DNA from: Halanaerobium saccharolyticum
Lineage (GTDB): Bacteria > Bacillota > Halanaerobiia > Halanaerobiales > Halanaerobiaceae
DNA: 58,764 nt
Reading direction: 5' to 3'
NCBI RefSeq assembly: GCF_003259895.1
Contig: NZ_QLME01000020.1
Location: forward strand, 1 to 58,764
Made by a program: the position numbers and the translations under genes. Each line of letters begins with the position of its first letter. Position 1 is the stretch's first letter. This document shows, one piece after another, positions 26,281 to 35,409 of the stretch. The notes beneath the pieces were generated by a model. It saw only the letters and a list, made by a program, of their open reading frames with translations, did no database searches and had not been told where the DNA came from.

Positions 26281-26397
26281 TTGAATAAAAGCTTAAAACT
26301 TAATTCAATGAGGAAAAATCACTGATAAAAACAAGGAATTTAAAGCTGACTGCAGAAATAATAAAATAGGGCAAATTTAAATACGGGATGTGATAAT

Positions 26398-26658
26398 ATG
26401 GCCGCAGAAGATTTTAATGATAAAACGATGCGATTTAAGATTAATAAAGAAGAATTAAGTGAAGCAGCATTTGTTCTCAATAAGGTGTCTAAGGCCCTGG
26501 AAGAAAAAGGGTATAATCCAATTAATCAAATTGTTGGCTACTTACTTTCTGGTGATCCTGCTTATATAACAAGTTATAAAGACGCCCGGACAATGATTAG
26601 AACTATTGAGCGAGATGAAATAATTGAAGAATTACTGCGCAGTTATCTCAATAACTAG
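26398..26658 (+). CDS. ireB: IreB family regulatory phosphoprotein (UPF0297)
   Basis: An 86-residue protein matching the UPF0297/DUF965 family along its whole length ([12 protein letters not shown] near the N-terminus, [23 protein letters not shown] in the middle, [12 protein letters not shown] at the end). In Enterococcus the homologue IreB is phosphorylated by the PASTA kinase IreK on N-terminal threonines and modulates cephalosporin tolerance; a Thr (T10) is in the matching place here. It lies next to alaS as in most Firmicutes. A strong terminator follows instead of the usual ruvX gene. Confidence 0.92.
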   Translation: MAAEDFNDKTMRFKINKEELSEAAFVLNKVSKALEEKGYNPINQIVGYLLSGDPAYITSYKDARTMIRTIERDEIIEELLRSYLNN

Positions 26659-26673
26659 CAGCCTCTGTTTTAA

Positions 26674-26707
26674 AGCAGCTGATATTTTATCAGCTGCTAT
26701 TTTTTTG
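26674..26707 (+). terminator. terminator after ireB
   Basis: AGCAGCTGAT and ATCAGCTGCT are perfect 10-bp arms around ATTTT, followed by A and seven Ts. It ends the alaS-ireB unit. Confidence 0.9.
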
Positions 26708-26827
26708 CTCTAAATATCAAAAAATGTAGAATTTACTTTGAGGAAAACAATAAATGTCTTGTTATTAATCTTTTTTTTATATAAGATTTGTTTAGAATCA
26801 ATTAAATAAATTTAGGAGGAATTTTTA

Positions 26828-28102
26828 ATGAGATATGCAGTGATTGGGACTGGTTCCCGCTCAGCGATGTATTATGAAGCATTAGTTGAAAATGAAAAAA
26901 TTGCAGCAGAAAATGAACTGGTTGCTTTACTTGACTTAAATCAGACAAGAATGGACTATGTTAACGAAAGATTGGGATTGGATCTACCCACTTATCAGCC
27001 GCATCAGTTTGAAGAAATGATTGAAAAAGAAAATATTGAAGGAATTGTAGTTACCACTAAAGATTCACATCATCATGAATATATTATCAAAGGTTTAAAA
27101 AATGATCTTAAAGTGATCACAGAAAAACCAATGACCACAAATGAAGAGAAAAATCAGGCTATACTGGATACTATGGAAGAAACAGGGAATGATTTAACAG
27201 TTACTTTTAACTATCGTTATTCTCCTTATCGTTCTAAAGTTAAGGAAATGCTGCAGGAGGGAGTAATTGGTGAAGTTACAATGGTCGAATTTCACTGGTA
27301 TCTTGATACCACCCATGGTGCAGATTATTACCGCCGCTGGCACGGAGAAAAAAGAAATTCCGGTTCTCTCTGGGTACATAAGGCAACTCACCACTTTGAT
27401 TTAGTTAACTGGTGGCTGGATTCTGCCCCCGAAGAAGTTTTTGCTTTTGGTGATAAAAGATTTTATCAACCCGAAACTTTTCCTTACAGAATGAGATGTA
27501 AGGATTGTGATGCTACAGATGACTGTAAATTTGTGCTGGATATGAGTTCTTCTGATAAACTTACAGCGCTTTATCTGGATGCAGAGCATGAAGATGGTTA
27601 TTTTAGAGATCGCTGTGTATTCTCGCCAGAAATAAATATCTGGGATACAAGGGCTCTTACAGTAAGATATCAGAACCGGGCTCTATTAAGTTATTCACTC
27701 AACAATTATGCACCTTATGAAGGCTATAAGGTTGCTTTTATTGGAACCAAAGGTAGAATTGAACAGGATGTTGTAGAGGCTTCCTATATTAGTGGTCATG
27801 ATGGAGAGTTAGAAAGACAAACTCCAGACAATAATATCCGGCTGGAAGTTTTCCCACTCTTTGAAGAATCATATACACTTGATGTTGAAGTAGAAGAAGG
27901 CGGTCATGGTGGAGGAGATAAGCGTTTATTAGAAGATATTTTCCTCGAAAATCCGGAAGCAGATCCTTTAGGACGCCAGGCCGGAGGCTATGATGGTGCC
28001 ATGTCAATCTTAACCGGTATTGCAGCCAGACGCTCAATCGAAAAAGACCAGCCAATTAAAATTAAAAATCTGGTTGAATTTCCTTCAGCATTAAATAAAT
28101 AA
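26828..28102 (+). CDS. Gfo/Idh/MocA family oxidoreductase
   Basis: This 424-residue protein has an N-terminal Rossmann fold (MRYAVIGTGSRSAMY, the glycine-rich NAD(P)-binding turn) and the family motif EKPMTTNEE at about 98. A C-terminal substrate domain follows. WHGEKRNSGSLWVHKATHHFDLVNWWLDS holds the likely active-site His/Lys region (given only as far as the pattern shows). An unusual cysteine cluster, RCKDCDATDDC plus a later DRC (about 222-262), suggests a metal site. Such enzymes oxidise or reduce sugars and polyols. The AraC regulator just downstream, on the opposite strand, likely controls it. The pair interrupts the conserved ireB-ruvX order, so it was probably acquired. Confidence 0.88.
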   Translation: MRYAVIGTGSRSAMYYEALVENEKIAAENELVALLDLNQTRMDYVNERLGLDLPTYQPHQFEEMIEKENIEGIVVTTKDSHHHEYIIKGLKNDLKVITEKPMTTNEEKNQAILDTMEETGNDLTVTFNYRYSPYRSKVKEMLQEGVIGEVTMVEFHWYLDTTHGADYYRRWHGEKRNSGSLWVHKATHHFDLVNWWLDSAPEEVFAFGDKRFYQPETFPYRMRCKDCDATDDCKFVLDMSSSDKLTALYLDAEHEDGYFRDRCVFSPEINIWDTRALTVRYQNRALLSYSLNNYAPYEGYKVAFIGTKGRIEQDVVEASYISGHDGELERQTPDNNIRLEVFPLFEESYTLDVEVEEGGHGGGDKRLLEDIFLENPEADPLGRQAGGYDGAMSILTGIAARRSIEKDQPIKIKNLVEFPSALNK

Positions 28103-28145
28103 TTCTCAATTGATAATTTAAAGTTAACTCCTTATTAAATATAAT

Positions 28146-28179
28146 TAAGGCTTCTGATTAATTTCAGGAGCCTTAAAAA
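28146..28179. terminator. terminator between oxidoreductase and AraC genes
   Basis: TTAAGGCTTCTGA and TCAGGAGCCTTAA pair with one mismatch around a short AT loop, with As on one side and AAAAA on the other. It lies between convergent genes. Confidence 0.65.
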
Positions 28180-28221
28180 TTATCTGGACAAAAATTAGGA
28201 GTGATAATAAATTCCAGTTTA

Positions 28222-29055
28222 TTATATTTCTTTAACTTTTCGGTATTCAAGCGGTGATAAATCTGTAAATTCTTTAAAAATCCTGCCGAAGTGAGTTATA
28301 TTGTTAAAACCAACCTCAGTTGCAATTTCTGTTACAGACAGATTACTCTGCTGCAGCAGTTTGCTGGCTTCCTTAATCCTGATATTATTTTTATACTCCA
28401 CAAAATTAAAACCTGTAACTTCTTTAAAAGCCCGACTTAAATAGGCTGAGCTGTAATTAAATTTGGAAGCAAGTTCACTTAAAGTTAATGATTTTTGATA
28501 ATTTTGACTTATATAGGCTGCTATTTTAGATATGTTTTTATGTTTTTGATCTGGATAATCAAGGTTTTTGGAAGCTGATTTCAAAGATATTCTTTTTATA
28601 AAAATTAAAATTTCAACGATCATCATCTTGATATATAATTTGTTTTCAGGTGTGTTAGTTTTCTTGTTTTCTGCAGTTAGCTTAAACAGTTCTTCTTCCA
28701 GCCAGAGCTGCTGTTCGGGATTGAGACTTAAAACATTTTCTTTTTTCTTGAAAATTTTAAATAATTCTGCTGCTTCCATTTCTGGTGCCAGAGATGAAAA
28801 GAAATTCTGATCAAACTGAATTAAAATTCTTTCATGTTCAGGATTTTCCTGATCAATAGTACTTGTTTTATGTAAAATATTTTTATTGATTAAAACAAGA
28901 TCTCCTTTTTTGACATGATAACTCCGCTGATTAATAAAATAATTGCGCTCACCTTTTAAAAGGTAGTAAATTTCAAATTGATTATGGTAATGACGCTGTT
29001 CCATATTGAAAGGTTCCGCGTCTCTTTTTACATGGGTAATAATTGTTTTATTCAT
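28222..29055 (-). CDS. AraC family transcriptional regulator
   Basis: This 277-residue regulator has an N-terminal cupin-like sensor (about 15-90, FEIYYLLKGERNYFINQRSY and VKKGDLVLINKNILHK) and a C-terminal pair of helix-turn-helix motifs (about 175-275: LTLSELASKFNYSSAYLSRA and SVTEIATEVGFNNITHFGRI). Such proteins usually activate carbohydrate genes when sugar binds the cupin. It is convergent with the Gfo/Idh/MocA gene and divergent from ruvX. The ATG follows TCTGGAGG. The ligand is unknown. Confidence 0.92.
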   Translation of the reverse strand: MNKTIITHVKRDAEPFNMEQRHYHNQFEIYYLLKGERNYFINQRSYHVKKGDLVLINKNILHKTSTIDQENPEHERILIQFDQNFFSSLAPEMEAAELFKIFKKKENVLSLNPEQQLWLEEELFKLTAENKKTNTPENKLYIKMMIVEILIFIKRISLKSASKNLDYPDQKHKNISKIAAYISQNYQKSLTLSELASKFNYSSAYLSRAFKEVTGFNFVEYKNNIRIKEASKLLQQSNLSVTEIATEVGFNNITHFGRIFKEFTDLSPLEYRKVKEI

Positions 29056-29114
29056 AATTTGCCTCCAGAGTTAAATTAAAATTGACTAAATTACTTATAA
29101 TTGAACTCATAAAT

Positions 29115-29143
29115 TTGCTTATTTACTAAAATGATTATATAAT
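29115..29143 (+). promoter_or_regulatory. promoter for ruvX
   Basis: TTGCTT (29115-29120) and TATAAT (29138-29143) with 17-base spacing, about 35 bases ahead of the ruvX start. It restores expression to the part of the block cut off from alaS. Confidence 0.65.
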
Positions 29144-29178
29144 ATTTTATTGAAGAAAGAAAATTGGAGGCAAAAGAT

Positions 29179-29586
29179 TTGAGAATTTTAGCTTTAGATT
29201 ATGGTAATAAAAGAGTAGGAGTAGCAGTAAGCGATGCTCTTGGCTGGACAGCACAGCCGCTGGCAACTCTTGAGATGCACGGCCATCAGGAATTACTGGC
29301 AGAAATAAAAGAATACATAGATAAATATGAGGTGGAAGAGATTGTAGTGGGAATGCCCTATAATATGGATGGTACAATGGGTAAAAGGGCAGAAATAACT
29401 CAGGCTTTCATTAATTTTTTAAGAAATAATCTTGAGCTTCCTATTCAGATTCAGGATGAACGATTGACAACAAGTCAGGCAAAAAATATACTGCTGGAGG
29501 CTGATGTCAGCCGAAAAGGAAGAAAAAAAGTGATAGACAAGCTGGCTGCTTCTTTAATTCTACAGTCTTATCTTGACTCACAGTAA
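29179..29586 (+). CDS. ruvX: Holliday junction resolvase-like RuvX (YqgF)
   Basis: A 135-residue RNase H-fold protein with the expected motifs LALDYGNKRVGVAVSD at the N-terminus, VVGMPYNMDGTMGKRA in the middle, then QDERLTTSQA and KVIDKLAASLIL at the end; the conserved acidic residues are all present. The family acts in Holliday junction resolution or 16S rRNA 5' processing. I start at the TTG at 29179 because GGAGG at 29166-29170 then has good spacing; a TTG at 29164 overlaps that site. Confidence 0.93.
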   Translation: MRILALDYGNKRVGVAVSDALGWTAQPLATLEMHGHQELLAEIKEYIDKYEVEEIVVGMPYNMDGTMGKRAEITQAFINFLRNNLELPIQIQDERLTTSQAKNILLEADVSRKGRKKVIDKLAASLILQSYLDSQ

Positions 29587-29596
29587 AAAATTATAG

Positions 29597-29632
29597 GTAC
29601 CAGGTATAAATCAATTGATTTGTACCTGGTAC
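29597..29632. repeat. 36-base near-perfect palindrome after ruvX
   Basis: GTACCAGGTATAAATCA (29597-29613) pairs with TGATTTGTACCTGGTAC (29616-29632) with a single G-U wobble and a 2-base centre. No T-run follows, so it is not a plain terminator. It lies between ruvX and the DUF1292 gene and could be an mRNA-processing hairpin. Confidence 0.65.
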
Positions 29633-29673
29633 AGAGGAATTAATTCACAAACTAAGAAAATGGAAGGGGTAAT

Positions 29674-29943
29674 ATGATGAGTAATGGCAAGTTTTGGATT
29701 GATGAAGACGAAAAGGAACTGGTTTTATCTGATGGAACAGGGGAGAGCCGCTTTATTATAGAAGATGATCTGGTGATCGACGGCGTAAAATACTTAATCA
29801 TTGTTGATGCCAGAGCGGGAGAAAATGCTGATGCAACAGTAGTTAAAATTATCAATGAAGGGGAAGAAGAAATTATTATTCCTGTTGAAGAAAAAGAAGA
29901 ATTCGAAAAAGTTCAGGCTGCATATCTAGAAGATATGGAATAA
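29674..29943 (+). CDS. DUF1292 family protein (YrzB-like)
   Basis: A small acidic protein of 89 residues (88 if the second ATG at 29677 is used). Its beta-rich pattern (FIIEDDLVIDGVKYLIIVDA, then IIIPVEEKEEFEKVQAAYLE) fits DUF1292, a family of unknown function. It occupies the same place as yrzB in Bacillus, between ruvX and mltG. A GGAAGGGG site precedes the start. Confidence 0.85.
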   Translation: MMSNGKFWIDEDEKELVLSDGTGESRFIIEDDLVIDGVKYLIIVDARAGENADATVVKIINEGEEEIIIPVEEKEEFEKVQAAYLEDME

Positions 29944-30016
29944 AACAACCTGATTTTTGAAAACTGTCTCTACAATTTTTAATTAATCAATCAATTTAAA
30001 TTATGAGAGGAAGATT

Positions 30017-31036
30017 TTGAAGTTGAAAAGAACAGCTTTTATATTTTTGATCTTTATTATAATACTCAGCTTTTCACTGAGGGCTTATTCTTTAATTGAG
30101 CCAATAAATCCTGTTGATCCAAGAGATATTATGGTAGAAATAGAACAGGGGATGAGCGGCAGAGCAATTGCAAATCTGCTGGAGGAAGAGGAAGTTATCA
30201 AATCCTCTACTATGTTTTATTTGCTGCTCCGATTTAAACAGGTAGATAATCTTCGGGCAGGTTATTACCGCTTTTCAACTTCAAATACTCCTCTAGAAAT
30301 CATCGATAAATTGCAGCGGGGAGAAGAAGAGCAATTTAAAGTTACTATTCCGGAGGGTTTTACTTTTGAAGAAATTTTAAATAGATTTTCCGCTTTAGAA
30401 ATGCCGGAATATGAGCGAGAAATATTGAAAAACGAAATTAATAGGGAACTTTCAAAAATAGAGATAGAAAGAAATTTTGAAACAGAAGAGTCTGGGTCGG
30501 GAAAATTTTATCCTGCAGAAGGTTTTATTATTCCTGACACTTATAATTTTCCAATGAGCTATGATGAACAGGATATAGCAGAGTCATTAATCAATTACTT
30601 TATAGCTCAGAGACAGCCAGTTTTAAAAAAAGCAGCAGAGGATAATAGTTATTCTGCTTACGAGCTTTTAATAATCTCTTCTTTAATTGAAGAAGAAGGC
30701 AGATTAGATTCAGAGAATAAATTGATAGCTTCAGTAATCTATAATCGTTTAGATCGTGGAATGCCTCTGCAGTTGGATGCAACAGTTCAGTATGCTCTAC
30801 CAGAAAGAACCGAACGAGTGCTCTATTCTGATCTAGAAATTGAATCTCCTTATAATACTTATTTAATCAGAGAACTGCCTCCTACACCAATAGCAAATCC
30901 GGGTGATCGGGCTGTTGAAGCAGCAATTAACCCTGATCAAAGTGATTATTTATTCTATTTTGCTCGTGAGGATGGCAGTCATGTTTTTACAGAAAGCTAT
31001 GAGGAGCATCTCCAAAAACAGCGAGAGTTAAATTAA
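30017..31036 (+). CDS. mltG: endolytic peptidoglycan transglycosylase MltG
   Basis: This 339-residue protein has an N-terminal membrane anchor (about 8-25), a LysM-like segment (about 37-100, IEQGMSGRAIANLLEEEEVI) and a YceG catalytic domain. The hallmarks are EGFIIPDTYNFP, then LLIISSLIEEEGRLDSENKL with the likely catalytic Glu, and VIYNRLDRGMPLQLDATVQYAL. The family cuts nascent glycan strands near the membrane and counterbalances class A PBPs. The TTG at 30017 follows GAGAGG by six bases. Confidence 0.93.
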   Translation: MKLKRTAFIFLIFIIILSFSLRAYSLIEPINPVDPRDIMVEIEQGMSGRAIANLLEEEEVIKSSTMFYLLLRFKQVDNLRAGYYRFSTSNTPLEIIDKLQRGEEEQFKVTIPEGFTFEEILNRFSALEMPEYEREILKNEINRELSKIEIERNFETEESGSGKFYPAEGFIIPDTYNFPMSYDEQDIAESLINYFIAQRQPVLKKAAEDNSYSAYELLIISSLIEEEGRLDSENKLIASVIYNRLDRGMPLQLDATVQYALPERTERVLYSDLEIESPYNTYLIRELPPTPIANPGDRAVEAAINPDQSDYLFYFAREDGSHVFTESYEEHLQKQRELN

Positions 31037-31098
31037 TTAAGATTTAGGGATTTATTAATTTGAATATAATTATCTATTAAGCATAAAGGAAGTAGATT

Positions 31099-31743
31099 AT
31101 GAAGATCACTAATATTAACAGCAAATTTTCTAAAAGCAAATATATAGACCAGCAATTTGCTGAAATTGAAAAACACTGCAAAGAAATTCATATTCCAATC
31201 ATTGATCGAGATGCAGCTGATTTATTAAAATTACAGTTGAAACTAAAAAAACCACATAAAATTTTAGAAATAGGTACCGCACATGGGTTTTCTACACTTT
31301 TACTGGCAAAATACAGCCCGGAAATGTCTGAGATTACAGCAGTAGAATTGGATCCTGAGCGGGCCCAGAAGGCTAAGAAAAATTTTTCGAAATTTAATTA
31401 TCAGGAAAAAATTGACTTAAAGGTTGGAGATGCCTTTGATGTTTTGCTCTATTTAAAAAAAGATTATGATTTTATTTTTCTTGATGCTGCCAAGGGGCAG
31501 TATTTTTATCTTTTTGAATATTTAATGGAGCTTTTAGCCCCGGGAGGACTTCTAATTTCGGATAATGTACTATATAAAGGCAAGATACTTGCAGAAGCCG
31601 AACCAGAACATAAGATTAGAACAATAGTCACTAACTTAAAAAAATATTTAAAATTAATTATGAACCATCCAGAACTTGATTCAACGATAGTTACAGCAGG
31701 TGATGGGATGGCGATTAGCAGGAGGAAAGATATAAATGAATAA
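31099..31743 (+). CDS. SAM-dependent O-methyltransferase (YrrM-like)
   Basis: This 214-residue protein belongs to the catechol O-methyltransferase-like family (methyltransferase 3). It has the SAM-binding turn KILEIGTAHGFSTLLLA, the ribose-binding acid in ITAVELDPERAQ, and the metal-binding pair in DFIFLDAAKGQYF and LISDNVLY. In Bacillus the orthologue YrrM has the same position; the E. coli-type tRNA 5-hydroxyuridine methyltransferase TrmR is such a protein, and the U32 neighbour supports that role, which is inference. Its end overlaps the next gene by 8 bases. Confidence 0.88.
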   Translation: MKITNINSKFSKSKYIDQQFAEIEKHCKEIHIPIIDRDAADLLKLQLKLKKPHKILEIGTAHGFSTLLLAKYSPEMSEITAVELDPERAQKAKKNFSKFNYQEKIDLKVGDAFDVLLYLKKDYDFIFLDAAKGQYFYLFEYLMELLAPGGLLISDNVLYKGKILAEAEPEHKIRTIVTNLKKYLKLIMNHPELDSTIVTAGDGMAISRRKDINE

Positions 31744-32965
31744 AGTAGAATTACTGGCACCAGCAGGAAGTTTAGAAAAATTAAAAACGGCCATTTTATT
31801 TGGTGCTGATGCTGTATATTGTGGAGGTTTAAACTTTGGTTTAAGAGCCGGAGCTGATAACTTTACTGTCGAGGAGCTCAAAGACGGAATTGAATTTGCC
31901 CATCAACGGAATAGAAAAGTATATATGACCCTTAATATGATTCCTCACAACAGGGAACTGGCTCAACTTCCAGAATATATAGAAAAAATAAAAATACTCA
32001 ATTTAGATGCTCTTATAATTTCTGATCCAGGTGTTTTTGCTTTTGTCAAAAAAGAAATGCCGGAGATGGAGATTCATATTAGTACTCAGGCCAATAATGT
32101 TAACTGGGCTTCTGCTCTTTTCTGGGCAGAACAGGGAGCTGAACGGATAATTCTAGCTCGAGAATTAAGTAGAGATGAAATCAAAGAAATTGCAGACAAA
32201 ACAGAGGGAAAAATAGAACTAGAATACTTTGTTCATGGGGCAATGTGTATCTCTTATTCTGGACGCTGTCTGCTCAGCAATTATTTTGTGGGCCGGGATG
32301 CTAATAAAGGAGACTGTGCTCAGTCCTGCCGCTGGAAATATCATCTGGTAGAAGAAAAAAGGCCCGGTGAGTATTATCCAATTGAAGAAAATGATCAGGG
32401 AACCTTTATTATGAACTCCAGAGATTTAAATCTGGCTGAAGAAATTCCAGAACTAATAGAGCTGGGTTTAAGCAGTTTAAAAATAGAGGGCAGAATGAAA
32501 AGTGTTCATTATGCTGCCACAGTTGTTAATACATATCGTCAGCTAATAGATCAATATTATGAAGCCCCCGAAAATTTTGAAGTTGAGCCGGAGCTTTTAG
32601 AAGAGCTTAGAAAAATAAGCCACCGCGATTATACCAAAGGTTTTTATTATGGAAAACCTGGAGCCGAAGGTCAGAGATACGAAAGTTCTTCCTATTTAAG
32701 AACTTATGATTTTATGGGAGTTATTAGGGATTATGATTCCACTCAAGCAGAAGCAGTTGTGGAGGTTAGAAACAAGATTTTTAAAGGTGATCAACTTGAA
32801 TTAGTAGTTCCCGGTCAAAAATCATTTACGATCACTGCTGATTATCTTTTAAATGAAGAAGGCGAAGAAATTGAGGCTGCTCCTCATCCTAAACAGTTAA
32901 TTAGAATTCCTTTTGCTTCAGGAGTTCCTGCGGGTTCTTTGCTGAGGCGTCAGAAGGAGAATTAA
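31736..32965 (+). CDS. U32 family peptidase (tRNA hydroxylation-type)
   Basis: This 409-residue protein carries the U32 signature, seen here as ELEYFVHGAMCISYSGRCLL followed by GDCAQSCRWKYHL with four likely metal-ligand cysteines. It starts ELLAPAGSLEKLKTAILFGADAVY, typical of the family. Members of this group (TrhP/YrrN-YrrO) install 5-hydroxyuridine in tRNA with an O-methyltransferase partner. The upstream gene is that methyltransferase, overlapping by 8 bases, so a shared role in tRNA wobble modification is likely. Bacillus has two U32 genes here; this genome shows one. Confidence 0.9.
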   Translation: MNKVELLAPAGSLEKLKTAILFGADAVYCGGLNFGLRAGADNFTVEELKDGIEFAHQRNRKVYMTLNMIPHNRELAQLPEYIEKIKILNLDALIISDPGVFAFVKKEMPEMEIHISTQANNVNWASALFWAEQGAERIILARELSRDEIKEIADKTEGKIELEYFVHGAMCISYSGRCLLSNYFVGRDANKGDCAQSCRWKYHLVEEKRPGEYYPIEENDQGTFIMNSRDLNLAEEIPELIELGLSSLKIEGRMKSVHYAATVVNTYRQLIDQYYEAPENFEVEPELLEELRKISHRDYTKGFYYGKPGAEGQRYESSSYLRTYDFMGVIRDYDSTQAEAVVEVRNKIFKGDQLELVVPGQKSFTITADYLLNEEGEEIEAAPHPKQLIRIPFASGVPAGSLLRRQKEN

Positions 32966-32966
32966 G

Positions 32967-33194
32967 ATGAAAAACACTCTAAAACTTAGGTATGAAGTTG
33001 ATCTAAAGCAAATTAATTATATAGATATGATAATTAAAGCTTACGAGGGAATTGGTACTGTTAACGTGGATCATGATAATCCAGGAGAGATCTGGATTGA
33101 TGTTACAAAAGGAACTAAAGCTGAAGTTAAAGAAATAATGGCTGACCTTGGTAATCAATTTGAGATTCAATTTTTATCGGAAGAAAACTATTAA
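32967..33194 (+). CDS. DUF4911 family protein
   Basis: A 75-residue protein with alternating beta and alpha pattern (TLKLRYEVDLKQINYIDMII, then GEIWIDVTKGTKAEVKEIM) matching what I recall of DUF4911, a small family often found after U32 genes. Function unknown. It starts one base after the U32 stop with AGAAGGAG upstream, so it is translationally linked. Confidence 0.7.
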   Translation: MKNTLKLRYEVDLKQINYIDMIIKAYEGIGTVNVDHDNPGEIWIDVTKGTKAEVKEIMADLGNQFEIQFLSEENY

Positions 33195-33229
33195 ATTTAA
33201 CTAGCTTTTAAATATTAAAATGAATTAAG

Positions 33230-33272
33230 CAAAACCCTCCGTTATTGTGCTGACGGAGGGTTTTGCTATTTT
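33230..33272. terminator. bidirectional terminator
   Basis: GCAAAACCCTCCGT and ACGGAGGGTTTTGC form a perfect 14-bp stem, with Ts following on the plus strand. It separates the convergent U32 operon and chemoreceptor gene. Confidence 0.92.
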
Positions 33273-33289
33273 TATATTCTTTAATTTGA

Positions 33290-35020
33290 CTACACTTTAA
33301 AAGTTCTGACATTGTTCATTAAATTTTCAGCCATCATTGCCAGATTGGTAGAACTTTCTACTATTTCTTTAATTGATTGTTCCTGTTCCGAACTGGCGGC
33401 TGCAACTTCTTCGGCGTTATGTGCTGATTCCTGGCTAACTGCAGCTATTTCTGTAATAGCCTGCTTAACAAAGTCACTGTTGTTATCCATTTCTTTAGCT
33501 TCTTCAGTGATTATTTTAATATAATTGGTTAGCTGGCTCATTGCCTTGTTAATTTCAGTAAATGAGTCATCAGTAGATTTAATAACAGCAACACTATTTT
33601 CAACCGACTGATTAGTTTCGTCAATTTCTGAAACTGCTGCCTGTACTCCATTTTGAATTTGATTAATTAGGCTGGCAATTTGTTCAGTTGCCTGGGAAGA
33701 CTCTTCAGCTAAATTTCTAATCTCATCGGCAACAACACTAAATCCTCTTCCAGCTTCCCCGGCTCTTGCTGCTTCGATTGCAGCATTTAAAGCCAGCAGA
33801 TTTGTCTGGGAAGAGATGCCGCTAATTAATTTAATGATATTCCCTATTTTTTCGGAGAGTTCCCCCAGCTGATGTATTTTTTCAGTGACAGTAATTGTTT
33901 TATTTTTAACCTCAGCAACTTGATTAATTGATTTATTAATAGATTGATTACCCTGATCAAGATAATTAATTACATTACTGGCCTGCTGATTCATTTTTTC
34001 TGTATTATTTTCAACTAATTTAATTTCTTCCATTAAATTGTCAATATTATTTTTGCTTTCGTCAACCTGAGCTGACTGTTCTTCAGCCCCCGAAGCAATT
34101 TCCTGAACAGAGCGTCCAACTTCTTCAGCAGAAGCAGACATTTCTTCACTGGAAGCAGACAGTTCTTCACTTGAGGCAGACAGATTAGAAGAAATGTTTA
34201 TAACATTACCGATAATTTGAGATAATTTATTTTTCATTTCATTTAAATCGTTGAGCAGTTTACCAATCTCATCTTTGCGATTTAAATACTTGTCTTCAAT
34301 TTCTATACTCAAATTTCCACTGGCAATTGACTGCAGATATTTTTCGGCTGCTGATAGCGGTTTAGTAATACCTGTAATAATAATTAAAGCCAGCATGGTA
34401 TTGACAATAGCCAGCACAATAATAATAATTAAAATTGTTGTATATGACTGCTTAACAGTCGAGCTGGCTCTATTTTCTTCCTGTTCTGCCCCCTCAACAT
34501 AAATATCCTGAACCCTATCTAAAATACTGCGCAGGTCTGTAAAATATTGTTCTTCTTTAGAAAGTAAATTATTTGCCTGATTATAATTACCGGAGTCAAT
34601 TTCCTCCCAGATTAATTGAGTCTGGGTCAGATATTGATTATAATTATTAGCAAAAATATTTTTTAATTCTACTTCTTCCTCTGAAACAGAAGCAGTAGCA
34701 GTATAACTTTCAAAATTTGTTTTAGTCTGCTCAATATTTTCATTAAAAATAGATTTTAAACTCTCTATTCTGTTCTGATAATTTTCATTTGCAGCTTCAA
34801 TCAAAGCAACTCTTGCCTGCTGCAGGTCTCTATCAGAGCTTAAAGTACTGCTGATACTGGGTACATAATTGCTATTATAATCTGTTATTATGACTCCTAG
34901 AGTTCCAATCTGATTGTAAGCGATAATCCCAATAATTATTGTTCCTAAAATCAATAAAAAAGTAAGACCAACTAATTTAAACTTAATACTGATATTTCTT
35001 AAAAGTAAAAACTTATTCAT
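33290..35020 (-). CDS. methyl-accepting chemotaxis protein
   Basis: This 576-residue chemoreceptor has membrane segment 1 (about 14-34), a four-helix-bundle periplasmic sensor (about 35-188), membrane segment 2 (about 190-215), a HAMP domain (about 215-268) and a long cytoplasmic signalling coiled coil. The kinase-contacting tip [20 protein letters not shown] is intact at about 415. There is no C-terminal pentapeptide for CheR docking. The signal it senses is unknown. No che or flagellar genes lie nearby. It is monocistronic, with its own promoter and a palindromic leader. Confidence 0.95.
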   Translation of the reverse strand: MNKFLLLRNISIKFKLVGLTFLLILGTIIIGIIAYNQIGTLGVIITDYNSNYVPSISSTLSSDRDLQQARVALIEAANENYQNRIESLKSIFNENIEQTKTNFESYTATASVSEEEVELKNIFANNYNQYLTQTQLIWEEIDSGNYNQANNLLSKEEQYFTDLRSILDRVQDIYVEGAEQEENRASSTVKQSYTTILIIIIVLAIVNTMLALIIITGITKPLSAAEKYLQSIASGNLSIEIEDKYLNRKDEIGKLLNDLNEMKNKLSQIIGNVINISSNLSASSEELSASSEEMSASAEEVGRSVQEIASGAEEQSAQVDESKNNIDNLMEEIKLVENNTEKMNQQASNVINYLDQGNQSINKSINQVAEVKNKTITVTEKIHQLGELSEKIGNIIKLISGISSQTNLLALNAAIEAARAGEAGRGFSVVADEIRNLAEESSQATEQIASLINQIQNGVQAAVSEIDETNQSVENSVAVIKSTDDSFTEINKAMSQLTNYIKIITEEAKEMDNNSDFVKQAITEIAAVSQESAHNAEEVAAASSEQEQSIKEIVESSTNLAMMAENLMNNVRTFKV

Positions 35021-35046
35021 TAAACCCTCTCCCTATTTTTTTATAA

Positions 35047-35112
35047 ATAATTATCATCAATCAGAATAGAATGTAATCAAATTGATAAGCTTTTTACTAA
35101 GATGATAATTAT
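35047..35112 (-). repeat. 12-bp inverted repeat in chemoreceptor leader
   Basis: ATAATTATCATC (35047-35058) and its exact complement (35101-35112) flank 42 bases. Both lie within the roughly 95-base untranslated leader of the chemoreceptor mRNA, so it can fold into a closed stem. Its function is unknown. Confidence 0.5.
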
Positions 35113-35121
35113 TCTTGTTTA

Positions 35122-35150
35122 AGTATATTTTAACCAAATATTATTGTCAA
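35122..35150 (-). promoter_or_regulatory. promoter for chemoreceptor gene
   Basis: Minus-strand TTGACA (35145-35150) and TATACT (35122-35127) are 17 bases apart. This looks like a vegetative sigma promoter, not the sigma-28 type usual for flagellar regulons. Confidence 0.75.
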
Positions 35151-35258
35151 GTAAAGTGTTTTACATTATGACTGTTTTTGTTATATTTTTTAAAAAATTT
35201 GTAATTACCATCAGTAGTGGAAACACTATTTGAGTGAAAAATTGTAAAGAATGAACAT

Positions 35259-35287
35259 TTGACAATCAGTCAGTAATTGTTTATTAT
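35259..35287 (+). promoter_or_regulatory. promoter for SleB-like gene
   Basis: TTGACA (35259-35264) and TATTAT (35282-35287) are 17 bases apart, about 115 bases ahead of the SleB-like gene. The rest of the 35151-35409 gap is AT-rich with no other clear element. Confidence 0.65.
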
Positions 35288-35409
35288 TAACTTGAGATTA
35301 AACATAATTATTAAATTAATAAGTTTATAAGAAGATTTTTGTTGGAAAAGTAAAGGGAGGAAAATTAAATTATACATTTAACTAGCAGTGAACAACAGGG
35401 AGGTAATTT

